Assembly: GCF_004339745.1 (NCBI RefSeq)
Contig: NZ_SMGP01000001.1
Location: forward strand, 2,418,001 to 2,482,000
Source of the DNA: Paraburkholderia sp. BL9I2N2
GTDB taxonomy: Bacteria; Pseudomonadota; Gammaproteobacteria; Burkholderiales; Burkholderiaceae
Reading direction: 5' to 3'
Length of the DNA stretch: 64,000 bases
Part shown: in pieces, positions 45,879 through 55,012 of the stretch
Numbering within the stretch: the first letter of the stretch is position 1
Layout of the letters: each line of letters starts with the position of its first letter
Notes under the pieces: generated by a model
Databases searched by the model: none
What the model saw: the letters and a program-made list of their open reading frames with translations, nothing else
What the model was told of the DNA's origin: nothing
Made by a program: the position numbers and the translations under genes

Positions 45879-46712
45879 TCAGTCGAAGCGGCAAGCAGCG
45901 AGCGGTTTGTGCGCGATGAAGTGAAACCACCAGGCGTCGCTCGGTTCCACATCGTCGGTAATGAGATTGCCCACGGAACTGTCGAACACCGCGTCGCATT
46001 GCAAGCCGACCTGTGCCAGTTGCCGGCGCTGCTCGCGCAGCGTCGTGTAGACGATCACAATGCCGAAGTTGTGGGCCGCCGCGGTGTTGACCGCATAGCC
46101 GCCGTAGTCGTGATTCAGCTTGGCGTTGCGCACATAGTTCAGCGTGCCGAGCTGGAAACGCCGCGCCGAGCGCAGCGTGCGCCAGCCGAGTTTGAGCGGA
46201 TTGAACGTGAATTTCGGCAGCAGTTGCCAGATGTTTTCGCCGTAGCCGGGGCCGCCGCGGTTGTGCGACGAAAACAGCACATAGCCGCCGGGCCGCACCA
46301 CGCGATACATCTCTTCGAGAATCTTCGCGCGATCGTCGTAGTCGACGCAGTCGATGCCGTTCCAGCTGAATTGCGCGAGCCCGTAATGATCCGAAGGCAG
46401 CGCGGACATGTCACGCGCGTCCATATGCCGAAGGTCGCGTTCGGGAAAGCGCGCCTTCGCGAGATCGAGCAGCTTTTGTGTGTAGTCGACGCCGGTGTAG
46501 TCGTCGGAGATCGCCGTCATCAACGGAATCGTGCGGCCGGTGCCGATTCCGATATCGAGCAAGGGCTCACCCGCGCAACGCTGTGCGAGCCAGGCAAAGG
46601 CAGCCCGTTCGCCGGGATCGGAATAGGTCTTGTCGAGCATGAAAACGCGCTCGGCGTCCGACGAATTCCATGCAACTCGGTTGATGCGGTCCAACTCGGA
46701 TTGACTGTTCAC
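45879..46712 (-). CDS. Class I SAM-dependent methyltransferase
   Basis: 277 residues. SAM motif I LLDIGIGTGRTIPLM (51-65), the acidic end of beta 2 (GVDY), motif IV near SWNGIDCVDYDD and the post-motif RVVRPGGYVLFSSHNRGG. C-terminal 90 residues form a cap domain. Of the type that methylates small molecules or sugars; substrate unknown. Upstream of the manC-like gene in the same direction (95 bases), suggesting joint function in polysaccharide or sugar-nucleotide chemistry. Confidence 0.85.
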   Translation of the reverse strand: MNSQSELDRINRVAWNSSDAERVFMLDKTYSDPGERAAFAWLAQRCAGEPLLDIGIGTGRTIPLMTAISDDYTGVDYTQKLLDLAKARFPERDLRHMDARDMSALPSDHYGLAQFSWNGIDCVDYDDRAKILEEMYRVVRPGGYVLFSSHNRGGPGYGENIWQLLPKFTFNPLKLGWRTLRSARRFQLGTLNYVRNAKLNHDYGGYAVNTAAAHNFGIVIVYTTLREQRRQLAQVGLQCDAVFDSSVGNLITDDVEPSDAWWFHFIAHKPLAACRFD

Positions 46713-47172
46713 TACGCGCTCCCCGTAAGCGTCTGTGCGCTGGACAATCCGTGCGCATGCATAACGCTTCCCCGAATAGACGGAACCCGCGCGCGCGCTT
46801 TAAAAGCCATCGCGTGGCCTTTGGCTCGCCGGATACCACCAGCCGAACCGGCCATCGAACACCACTGGCCTCACGCCACGCTCCTCACCAGGTCCCCGCT
46901 CTCAATCCATTACAACAAACGTTGCATGATCGATATGTACGTCCAGCCACATTGTCTTGGAGTCCGATTCAAAGGTGAATGCATGTCATACGCGCTATTA
47001 GAAATAGACAGCGTAGTCCGTCGCCATGCGACGCGCGCAGCGCGAACGTCGAGCGCGTGGCGAGCACATCTGATAGGAGAAGCGCGCGCGGCCGAGGCCA
47101 CATCGCTCTCGCGTGGCGTCAGCTTCGCACGTGCAACTTGTGCACTGGAAGGCGTGACGAGCGCCCGCCCCA
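46713..47172. other. Intergenic region, 460 bases
   Basis: Between the methyltransferase start and the GNAT gene stop. Short frames on both strands have Arg-rich or low-complexity translations and no ribosome site. The AT-rich part (46900-46990) may hold the methyltransferase promoter. No gene supported. Confidence 0.5.
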
Positions 47173-47706
47173 TCACAACAACTCGAACGTGTTCACGAGC
47201 ACCGCGCTGTCGCGCTCACGGCGCCGCCCGCCGAAAAGCGGCTGGCTGCCGCGCACCTGGCGCGTAAGGCCGATGAAGGGCACGCCGTGTTCGAGATAGG
47301 GCCCTTCCGTCTTGCGAAAGCCGAATTGTTCGTAGAAGCCGCGCAAACCAAGCGGCGCGCTGACACGCGCGGCATGGCCCGGCCAACGGCCGACAATCGC
47401 CTGCAGCACGCGTTCGATCAATAGTTCGGCGGTGCCGTCGCCGCGTCGCAGCGGACTCGTCAGCACCTTGTCGATGGTGATCTCCGGATCTTCCGCGTCG
47501 CCGGGTTGCAGGCGCGCGTAGGCGAGGATCGGCATCGACCGCGCCATGTCCTCCACGGCGAACACATGCAACGCGTGTTCGTCGCGGCCATCCGCGTCAA
47601 GACAAACATGCGATTGTTCGACCACGAACACCGCGCTGCGCGCGCGCAAGATCAGATACAACTCGCGAGCCGAAAGCTGATCGAATTCCAGCGTTTTCCA
47701 GTTCAT
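47173..47706 (-). CDS. GNAT acetyltransferase, ElaA family
   Basis: 177 residues. It starts NWKTLEFDQLSARELYLILRARSAVFVVEQ, the ElaA pattern, and the acetyl-CoA loop is in the stretch RRGDGTAELLIERVL, with GLRGFYEQFGFRKTEGPYLEHGVPF near the end. Transfers acetyl groups to an unknown amine. Single gene; upstream on the opposite strand begins the carrier-protein operon. Confidence 0.88.
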   Translation of the reverse strand: MNWKTLEFDQLSARELYLILRARSAVFVVEQSHVCLDADGRDEHALHVFAVEDMARSMPILAYARLQPGDAEDPEITIDKVLTSPLRRGDGTAELLIERVLQAIVGRWPGHAARVSAPLGLRGFYEQFGFRKTEGPYLEHGVPFIGLTRQVRGSQPLFGGRRRERDSAVLVNTFELL

Positions 47707-47709
47707 CAC

Positions 47710-48053
47710 GTACCCCAGCGGTCAGTAAGTTCAATGAGGCCGGCATCGCGCGCCGGCTTCTACGACCTGGCTGTATAGGCCGGCCCGTTCTGATGGCTAC
47801 ACGGTACGTCCACGAAACTCGTGTTTCCGTGCGCCATCGCACTGACGCTGGGCGTTGACAATTCTTAAATACGCAGACATCGGGGCGCGGCTTGCAGAAA
47901 ACCGCCCGAAAGCGCACGCAGTCAATGTGAACGCGCCGCATCCGGCATAGGGACTCCGCCGGCATGCGCCGCGGCAACGAACAGAAATAGCGATCACGTG
48001 CGCTGGATCGATGTCCGCAAATTCAAGACTGTTCAACAACAGGGGACCACACC
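47710..48053. other. Promoter region of the carrier-protein operon, 344 bases
   Basis: Divergent spacer between the GNAT gene and the acyl carrier protein gene. TTGACA at 47855-47860 is a consensus -35 on the plus strand, but no convincing -10 follows at 17 bases (TTAAAT lies closer). The 5' leader of the operon would be nearly 180 bases. No gene is seen. Confidence 0.45.
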
Positions 48054-48305
48054 ATGAAAAACGCATTGCGACGCATCCTTTCCGAATCGGCTCGCCTGGA
48101 TGTCCCGGCGGACACCCTGGCCGATGACGCCGACCTGTACGCCGCGGGCCTCTCCTCGCTCGCGACCGTGCATCTGATGCTGGCAATCGAAGATGAATTC
48201 GGGATTGAAATTCCGGACCGTCTGTTGACACGGCGCCTGTTCTCCAGCATCGATTCGATGGCCGCCGCAATCACCGAGCTGCAACAGGCGAAGGCGGCAG
48301 CATGA
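48054..48305 (+). CDS. Stand-alone acyl/aminoacyl carrier protein
   Basis: 83 residues, preceded by GGGGA. Four-helix carrier fold with DLYAAGLSSLATVHLM; Ser35 in SSL is the predicted phosphopantetheine site. It is not the fatty-acid AcpP, whose motif is DSLDTVE, and lacks the acidic helix 2. It opens a five-gene operon whose third gene encodes an amino acid:[carrier protein] ligase, so its likely cargo is an amino acid thioester. The stop overlaps the next gene's start (ATGA). Confidence 0.9.
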   Translation: MKNALRRILSESARLDVPADTLADDADLYAAGLSSLATVHLMLAIEDEFGIEIPDRLLTRRLFSSIDSMAAAITELQQAKAAA

Positions 48306-49588
48306 ACGCCCCGCTGCTGGACGCGGCGGCGGCCGCCGCCGCTACGCAGGCGCACGATGCGTCCGAAGGCGCCGACGCGTCGGTCGTGCTGACCGCCGTC
48401 GAAACCGAACCCGGCTGGCGCGCGGCCGCGCAACGCTGTGCGGCGGTAGCCGCGCAGTTCGCCGACTCGGTGGATCGCGAGGCGCGCTTCCCGAGCGAAG
48501 CGTTCGACGCGCTCAAGCGCGAATGCCTGCTCTCGGCGATGGTGCCGGCCGCGTTCGGCGGCGCGGGCCTGTCGCTCGCGGACGTCGGCGCGATCTGCGA
48601 AACGCTCGCGCAAGGCTGCGCCTCCACCGCGATGGTGTATGCGATGCATCAGATCCAGGTGGCATGTATCGAGGCGCATGGCAGCGATGCCGCATGGCAT
48701 CGACAGCTGCTCGTGCAACTGGTCAAGCAGCAGTGGCTGCTGGCATCGGCCACTTCCGAGGAAACCATCGGCGGCAATATGCGCACCAGCGCCTGCTCGG
48801 TCGAACTCGACGCTGCGCGCTTTCGCATCGAAAAGCTCGCACCGACGATTTCGTACGGCGCGCACGCCGACGGCATTCTCGTCACCGCGCGCCGCACCGC
48901 CGAGTCGGCAGCCGCCGACCAGGTGCTGATCGTCGCGTTGCGTTCCGACACGCAACTGGAAAAGCGCGGCGGCTGGGATTCGATGGGCATGCGCGGAACC
49001 TGCAGCGAGGGCTTCCGGCTCGTCGCCACGGGTCTGGCCGAACAGATTCTGCCGACGCCATTCGCCGAGATCGCCGATCAAACCATGCTGCCGGTCTCGC
49101 ACACGCTGTGGGCCTCGGTTTGGACCGGCGTGGCCACCGACGCCGTGAATCGCGCGAAAGCGTTCTTCCGTGCACAGGCGCGTGCGAAGCCAGGTGTGGT
49201 GCCACCGGCCGGTTTGCGCCTCGCTGAAGCGGTCGGTCTGCTGCAGATGATGCAGGCGCGCCTCGCGGTCGCGCTGGAGGCGGCACGCGCCGCTCACCAG
49301 GCGCGCCACGGCGGCTCGCAAGCCGATGCGCCGCTCGCGGCCATGCTCGGATTCGCATCCGACATGAACACGCTGAAGACGAGCATCTCCACCACCGCGC
49401 TGCAGGTCGTGCACGAAGTGCTGATGATCTGCGGCATGGCGGGTTACAAGAACGGCACGCCGTACAGCGTCGGGCGCCATTTGCGCGACCTGCACTCCGC
49501 GCCGCTGATGATCAATAACGACCGTATTGCGCAGAACACCGCGAGCCTCTTGCTCGCGCAACGTCCTGCCGCCCCGGGGAGAGCCTGA
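48302..49588 (+). CDS. Acyl-CoA dehydrogenase-like flavoprotein
   Basis: 428 residues with the three-domain acyl-CoA dehydrogenase layout: helical N-domain (EAFDALKRECLLSAMVPAAFGGAGL), a beta middle domain (LASATSEETIGGNMRTS; SMGMRGTCSEGFRL) and a helical C-domain. In this carrier-protein context it may act on a carrier-bound amino acid rather than acyl-CoA, as do PltE-like enzymes that oxidise prolyl-carrier proteins; this is inference. Coupled by ATGA to the carrier-protein gene. Confidence 0.85.
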   Translation: MNAPLLDAAAAAAATQAHDASEGADASVVLTAVETEPGWRAAAQRCAAVAAQFADSVDREARFPSEAFDALKRECLLSAMVPAAFGGAGLSLADVGAICETLAQGCASTAMVYAMHQIQVACIEAHGSDAAWHRQLLVQLVKQQWLLASATSEETIGGNMRTSACSVELDAARFRIEKLAPTISYGAHADGILVTARRTAESAAADQVLIVALRSDTQLEKRGGWDSMGMRGTCSEGFRLVATGLAEQILPTPFAEIADQTMLPVSHTLWASVWTGVATDAVNRAKAFFRAQARAKPGVVPPAGLRLAEAVGLLQMMQARLAVALEAARAAHQARHGGSQADAPLAAMLGFASDMNTLKTSISTTALQVVHEVLMICGMAGYKNGTPYSVGRHLRDLHSAPLMINNDRIAQNTASLLLAQRPAAPGRA

Positions 49589-49589
49589 T

Positions 49590-50654
49590 ATGAACACGAT
49601 GACCGATACCGTCGCTCTTGCCGCCGCCGCGCAAGCAGCCGAAGCGCCGAGCTTTCGTGACGAACTGCTGGCCGCGGGCCTGTTGATCGACACCGGCGAA
49701 AACGGCCTGTATGGCCGCAGCCAGGTTTTCGAAGACGTGGTGGACCGCCTGAACGTGGCGATCACGCATCTGGGCGCGGACCAGCAGCCGGAAGTGCTGC
49801 GCTTTCCGCCCGCCATGCGCCGCACCGACTTCGAAGACAGCGAGTATCTGAAGAGCTTCCCGAATCTGGCGGGTACGATCCACTCGTTCTGCGGCAACGA
49901 CATGGGCCACCGGCGCCTGTTGCACGCACTCGACGACGCCATGACGGAAAGCGACGACGATCGCAGCGACGAGTGGATGGCGCAGCAGAAGCCGACCCGC
50001 GTGGTGCTCACGCCGGCTGCCTGCTATCCGATCTATCCGGTGATGGCGCGGCGCGGTCCGTTGCCCGCCGACGGCCGCACGATCGACGTGCTGTCGTATT
50101 GCTTCCGTCACGAACCGTCGCTCGATCCCGGCCGCATGCAGATGTTCCGCCAGCGCGAATACGTGCGTCTCGGCAGCGCCGAACAGGTGATGGCATTCCG
50201 GCAGATGTGGATCGAACGCGGCTCGCTGCTGGTCAATCTGCTGCAATTGCCGGTCGAAGTGGATCTCGCCAACGATCCGTTCTTCGGCCGCGGCGGCAAG
50301 ATCGTCGCCGATAGCCAGCGTGCCCAGGCGCTCAAGTTCGAACTGCTGATTCCGGTGGCCGATCCGCGCGGCAAGACGGCTTGCCTGTCGTTCAACTATC
50401 ACATGGAACACTTCGGCGCGATCTGGAAGATCGCGTGCGAAGACGGCGCGGTCGCGCATACGGGTTGTGTCGGTTTCGGCATGGAACGCATCACACTCGC
50501 GCTATTCCGTCATCATGGGCTCGACGTGAACGCGTGGCCGGACGATGTGCGCGCGCTGCTGTGGGGCGATGCCGAAGCGCGCGTGGCGCATGGGCTCGCA
50601 ACCATGCAACCGTCGTCCGCCGAAACGGCGCAAGGCACCGGAGAGTGCGTATGA
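49590..50654 (+). CDS. Amino acid:[carrier protein] ligase, SerRS-like (aaRS homologue)
   Basis: 354 residues, a class II synthetase catalytic domain without a tRNA-binding part. Motif 2-like block SYCFRHEPSLDPGRMQMFRQREYVRLG and motif 3 TGCVGFGMERITLALF. The predicted zinc ligands are Cys145, Glu190 and Cys293, in the positions used by the atypical methanogen-type SerRS and its bacterial homologues. Those homologues are known to activate small amino acids (mostly Gly or Ala) and load them on the phosphopantetheine arm of a neighbouring carrier protein. Start at 49590 is one base after the previous stop; the stop overlaps DUF1839 (ATGA). Confidence 0.92.
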   Translation: MNTMTDTVALAAAAQAAEAPSFRDELLAAGLLIDTGENGLYGRSQVFEDVVDRLNVAITHLGADQQPEVLRFPPAMRRTDFEDSEYLKSFPNLAGTIHSFCGNDMGHRRLLHALDDAMTESDDDRSDEWMAQQKPTRVVLTPAACYPIYPVMARRGPLPADGRTIDVLSYCFRHEPSLDPGRMQMFRQREYVRLGSAEQVMAFRQMWIERGSLLVNLLQLPVEVDLANDPFFGRGGKIVADSQRAQALKFELLIPVADPRGKTACLSFNYHMEHFGAIWKIACEDGAVAHTGCVGFGMERITLALFRHHGLDVNAWPDDVRALLWGDAEARVAHGLATMQPSSAETAQGTGECV

Positions 50655-51718
50655 ATCCGTCGCTGACACCTGTACCGAACGGCGCGAACGGCGCTTTCCT
50701 GCTGACCCGGCGCGTCGATCTGCCCGCCGCGGGTGGCGTGGCCGCACCGGCGCCCGCCGCGCGTTTGCGCGAGCATGCGCCGCATGCGCTGCATCAGGGC
50801 GAGCGCGTCTGGCAGGAGACTAACTGCTACGTCGATCTGTGGATCGAACTGCTGCACGGCTTCGGGCTCGACCCGCGCGCCGCGCTCGGCTTTACCGTCA
50901 CGCAGGATTTCGAAGGCGACCAGTTCACGTTCTTCAAGTTTCCGCTCGAAGACCTCGACCGGCTCTACGGCACCCAGGTGCAGGAACTGGCCATCTACGA
51001 TTCGCTCGAAACGCGCGTGCTCGCGCAGACCTTGCGCGGCCATACCGTGCTGGTGGAAGTGGACGGCTATTACCTGCCGAACACGCGCGCCACGTCGTAC
51101 CGGCGTGAGCATCCGAAAACCACGGTGGGCATCGACTTCATCGATCCGGACGCGCGCCGTCTCGGCTATTTCCACAACACCGGCTATCACCTGCTCGACG
51201 GTGAAGACTACGACGGCGTGTTTCGCAAGCTGCCGCAGTTCCAGCAGCAGCCCGATCTGCTGTTTCCGTATGTGGAGTTCGCCAAGCAGGCGCGGCCCGC
51301 GCTCGAAGGCACCGCGCTGGCCGAAGCGTCGGCGGAACTGCTGTGCGCGCATCTCGGGCGCCGGCCGCTGACGAATCCCATTTCGCAATGGCGTGCCGCG
51401 TTTCCCGCGCATCTCGAGACGCTGTTCGAACGTGGCGAAAAGTTCTTCCACCCGTACTCGTTCAACCTGATGAGGCAGCTCGGCGCGAACTTCGAGTTTC
51501 TTTCGAAGTATCTGTTGTGGCTTTCCGCACAAGGCTTCGAGGTGCCGGCAGCGATTCCGGCAGCGGCGCAGAGCATCGCGTCGGAGTCGATGGTGATGCA
51601 GTTCCGGCTCGTGCGGGCGATTGCCCGCGGCCGGCGCGATCTGTGCGAAGACTGCTTCGACGTGCTCGAAAGCGCTTACGAAAAGACGCTGCCACCGCTC
51701 GCCGCTCTGGTGCTGTGA
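50651..51718 (+). CDS. DUF1839 family protein
   Basis: 355 residues, recognised as DUF1839 by HQGERVWQETNCYVDLWIELL and by FTVTQDFEGDQFTFFKFPLEDL, with a later VEVDGYYLPNTRATSYRREHPKT. The family is found almost only beside amino acid:[carrier protein] ligase genes and has no established activity. It is soluble, with conserved Cys (ETNCY), Asp, His and Glu residues that could be catalytic. It may be a transferase that moves the aminoacyl group to an acceptor, but that is a guess from context. Confidence 0.85.
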   Translation: MNPSLTPVPNGANGAFLLTRRVDLPAAGGVAAPAPAARLREHAPHALHQGERVWQETNCYVDLWIELLHGFGLDPRAALGFTVTQDFEGDQFTFFKFPLEDLDRLYGTQVQELAIYDSLETRVLAQTLRGHTVLVEVDGYYLPNTRATSYRREHPKTTVGIDFIDPDARRLGYFHNTGYHLLDGEDYDGVFRKLPQFQQQPDLLFPYVEFAKQARPALEGTALAEASAELLCAHLGRRPLTNPISQWRAAFPAHLETLFERGEKFFHPYSFNLMRQLGANFEFLSKYLLWLSAQGFEVPAAIPAAAQSIASESMVMQFRLVRAIARGRRDLCEDCFDVLESAYEKTLPPLAALVL

Positions 51719-51758
51719 CGCGCCGTGCGCGGCTTCGCGGACTTCTCGGGGATTTGCC

Positions 51759-54383
51759 GTGGATGCACTGACGATAGGGCTGCTGCCCGATGAAGGCGGC
51801 GCGAGCGGCGTGCTCGCGCCCGCTCCTGACGAAGCCGCGCATGTCGATGTCGATGCGACTTCGGCGCATGCATCGCAGACGCTCTGGCCGCGGCGCCTCG
51901 ACATCGGCTGGCAGTGTGTGAGCACGCCCGCGGGCGCGTGCGCGACGCCCGCCGATTTACCCGCGCACGGCTGGCTGGCCGCGCAAGTGCCCGGCACGGT
52001 CGCGAGCGCGCGCCGTGCCGCAGGTCTCCTAAACATTGCGCATCCACCACCGCTTGCCTTCGACGACCACTGGTATCGCCTCGAACTCGAAGGCACCGGC
52101 CAACGCCGCTTGCGTCTGCATGGTCTCGCCACCATCGCCGAAGTCTGGCTCGACGGCGTCAAGCAACTCGATTCCGATTCGATGTTCGTCGCGCACGATC
52201 TCGACATCGAACTTAACGGCAGCGCGACGCTCGCGCTATGCTTCCGCTCTCTCGCTCCGGCGTTGGCGGCGAAACGTTCGCGCGCGCGCTGGCGTCCACG
52301 GCTCGTGTCGCCGCCCACCTTGCGCAACGTGCGCACCACCCTGCTCGGCCATATGCCCGGCTGGTGTCCTTCTGTGCAAGCGGTCGGCCCGTGGCGTCCG
52401 GTTGAACTTCTGAGCGACGCGCCCCATGCATTCGACACCGTCGACGTGTCGAGCCGGCTCGATCACGACGACGGCCTTGTATCGCTCACGCTACGTTTCG
52501 TTCATCCGCACGATTACGCGACCTGCCGCGCCTCGCTTAAATGCGGGGATGCTGTTTCGTCTTTGCAATGGAACGATGCATATACACTGACCGGCCGCGT
52601 GCGCGTGCCGGGTGCCGAGCGCTGGTGGCCACACACCCACGGCGAGCCCACTTTATATCCATTGACGTTGCAGCTTGATGACGGGCACGCGACGTCGCAT
52701 TCATTGGGTTCGGTCGGTTTCCGCAGTATTGAAGTGGACCACGGCGCGGACGGCATGGGCTTCGCGTTGTGCGTCAATGGCACGCCGGTATTCTGTCGCG
52801 GCGCGTGCTGGACCAGCGCGGACCTCGTCACGCTCGCGGGCAGCGAGGCGCAGTTGCGTCACACTTTCACGCTGGCTCGCGATGCGGGCATGAACATGCT
52901 GCGCGTGGGCGGCACGATGCTGTACGAGTCCGACGCGTTTTATGCACTCGCCGACGAATACGGCCTGCTGATCTGGCAAGACTTCGCATTGGCGAATTTC
53001 GACTATCCGAGCGATGCCGCATTCAGCGCTTCGATCGAGCGCGAAGCCACGCAGTTTCTGACGCGCACACGACGCTTCGCTTCGCTCGCGGTGCTGTGCG
53101 GCGGCAGCGAGGTCGACCAGCAGGCGGCCATGTTCGGCCTGCCGCCTTCGATGCGCGCGCAACCAGTCTTTACGGAACAGTTGCCCGCCATCGTCGCGCG
53201 TGAACGGTCCGACGTGCCGTATGTCAGCAACTCGCCCTCGGGTGGCGCGTGGCCGTTTTCAACTAATGAGGGCATCACTCACTACTACGGCGTAGGCGCC
53301 TATCAGCGTCCGCTCGACGACGTGCGCCGCTCGCAGGTGCGCTTCGCCGCCGAATGCCTCGCCTTCGCCAACGTCCCCGACGACGCCACCCTGCACGACG
53401 CGCTCGGCACGATTCATCTGCACGATCCGCGCTGGAAAGCGGCCGTACCGCGCGACCCCGGCGCCGGCTGGGATTTCGACGACGTGCGCGACCACTATCT
53501 GCAGACGTTATATGGTGTCGATCCGGCGCGCTTGCGCTATGAAGACCCCGAGCGTTATCTGGACCTGTCGCGCGCGGTGGTCGCCGAACTGATGGGCGAC
53601 GTGCTCGCCGAATGGCGCCGCGCCGGTTCCGCGTGCGGCGGCGCGCTAGTCTGGCAGCTTCAGGATTTGCGCCCCGGCGCCGGCTGGGGCCTGATCGATG
53701 CCGCAGGACGGCCTAAAAGCGCCCTGCACGGCCTCGCGCAAGCACTGCAACCCATTCAGGTGGTCATGACCGACGAGGGCCTCAACGGCCTCGATATTCA
53801 TCTGCTGAACGAACGTGCGCAGCCGTTGCGCGCGCAACTGGAACTGGTCTGCCTGCGTGACGGTAGCGTCAAGGTCGCCTCCGCAAGCCGCGAGGTGGAA
53901 CTGGCGCCGCACAGCGCGCAACGTCTCAGTGCGGGCGCGTGCCTTGGCCAGTTCTTCGATTTCACCCACGCGTACCGCTTCGGCCCGCGCGCGCACGACG
54001 TGACGATCGCCACACTGCGCGACCAGACGAGCGGCCAGGTCGTTGCGGAAGCGTTTCATCTGCCGGAGCGGCGCGTGAGCGAGCGCCACGACCTGGGCTT
54101 GACGGTCACGGCCGAGCGCAACGGCGACGGCTGGCAGCTCGTGATCGAAGCGAAGCGTTTTGTGCGCTTCGTTCATATCGTTGACACACAATACAGGGCC
54201 GCGCGCGACTGGTTTCATCTGCCGCCGAACCGGCCTTGCGTCGTGCCGCTCATCCCGCTCACGCCGCAGGAAAGATTCGTTGCTCACGCATCGAATGCCG
54301 TGTTTAAAGCTGATGCAACATACGCGGCGCCCGCGGGTGAAGTTCGCGCGGTCAATGCAATATCCGCCATCTTCTACGGCTGA
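51759..54383 (+). CDS. Glycoside hydrolase family 2 protein, beta-mannosidase-like
   Basis: 874 residues from a GTG at 51759 preceded by GGGGA. N-terminal jelly-roll (PGTVASARRAAGLL; FDDHWYRLELEG), Ig-like domain, then a TIM barrel with the acid/base Glu451 in CGGSEVD and the predicted nucleophile Glu532 in RFAAECLAF. The pattern is that of GH2 beta-mannosidases, but parts are divergent (motif CGGSE for CGNNE, AAEC for SEFG). No signal peptide, so cytoplasmic. It follows the DUF1839 gene by 40 bases and probably belongs to the same operon. Confidence 0.82.
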   Translation: MDALTIGLLPDEGGASGVLAPAPDEAAHVDVDATSAHASQTLWPRRLDIGWQCVSTPAGACATPADLPAHGWLAAQVPGTVASARRAAGLLNIAHPPPLAFDDHWYRLELEGTGQRRLRLHGLATIAEVWLDGVKQLDSDSMFVAHDLDIELNGSATLALCFRSLAPALAAKRSRARWRPRLVSPPTLRNVRTTLLGHMPGWCPSVQAVGPWRPVELLSDAPHAFDTVDVSSRLDHDDGLVSLTLRFVHPHDYATCRASLKCGDAVSSLQWNDAYTLTGRVRVPGAERWWPHTHGEPTLYPLTLQLDDGHATSHSLGSVGFRSIEVDHGADGMGFALCVNGTPVFCRGACWTSADLVTLAGSEAQLRHTFTLARDAGMNMLRVGGTMLYESDAFYALADEYGLLIWQDFALANFDYPSDAAFSASIEREATQFLTRTRRFASLAVLCGGSEVDQQAAMFGLPPSMRAQPVFTEQLPAIVARERSDVPYVSNSPSGGAWPFSTNEGITHYYGVGAYQRPLDDVRRSQVRFAAECLAFANVPDDATLHDALGTIHLHDPRWKAAVPRDPGAGWDFDDVRDHYLQTLYGVDPARLRYEDPERYLDLSRAVVAELMGDVLAEWRRAGSACGGALVWQLQDLRPGAGWGLIDAAGRPKSALHGLAQALQPIQVVMTDEGLNGLDIHLLNERAQPLRAQLELVCLRDGSVKVASASREVELAPHSAQRLSAGACLGQFFDFTHAYRFGPRAHDVTIATLRDQTSGQVVAEAFHLPERRVSERHDLGLTVTAERNGDGWQLVIEAKRFVRFVHIVDTQYRAARDWFHLPPNRPCVVPLIPLTPQERFVAHASNAVFKADATYAAPAGEVRAVNAISAIFYG

Positions 54384-55012
54384 AGGTCTCCCTGATCTAA
54401 TCACCCTTTCGCAAGGCGCGTAAAACCTCGCGCCGCGCGTATCCACCTGTCTGGTCTGCGGAATCACTGTTGGTTTTTCTCAGACTTTTGGCTCGCCAAA
54501 AACATCATCCGTACGGCACCGAACCAAGCGTGTTGAACACATCTGAATCATTTCCGGCACATCCCGGACGCGGCGTGACAACGTGCATGGAAGGGCTGAT
54601 TCAACGCTGAGGACAAGTACCGTCAAGCCCCTCCCAGCACCCGCCAACCCAATTCCATCAAGGATTTGAGCCGAACAGGATGCGCCTGGCGGCCAACCGC
54701 CGCTCGTCAGGACGTTGTGCAGATTTGAAACAAAAAGTCACGTTTGTCTTCGCGCGGCGCTAAGCCTTGGTGCGTTACCCCGCACCAGCGCTCGCTTTCC
54801 CCGCCGCTGGCACGCTCCTCGCTAATAGAAGAGCGCAACACCGCGTCACCGCAGAGACATCGACAACAACGGCGGCGGCGCATCAGGCCAATACGGGGCC
54901 GGTCCTGTTTATCCTTCGCTGCTCACCAGGCAGCACGTCGTTAAAAGGGATGCAGGCATCGGATCAAAAACAGAAAGTCACGCAGAGCGCGACTTTCACG
55001 CGAGGACCGATC
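54384..55012. other. Intergenic region, 629 bases
   Basis: After the GH2 gene and before the Crp/Fnr gene. Several frames are open, one continuous with the regulator, but none has a ribosome site before 55013. It probably carries the regulator promoter and a leader; no clear intrinsic terminator for the GH2 operon is seen. Confidence 0.5.

Noticed and set aside
46910..47299. Possible small genes between the methyltransferase and GNAT genes
   Set aside because: No ribosome site, and composition typical of out-of-frame translation.
47855..47890. Consensus -35 (TTGACA) upstream of the carrier-protein operon taken as a full sigma-70 promoter
   Set aside because: No acceptable -10 element at 16-18 bases; only a loosely placed AT-rich stretch. 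I left it as a note in the intergenic region.
48023..50011. A 662-codon leftward open frame opposite the carrier-protein operon
   Set aside because: It mirrors coding sequence on the other strand and shows no protein-like motifs.
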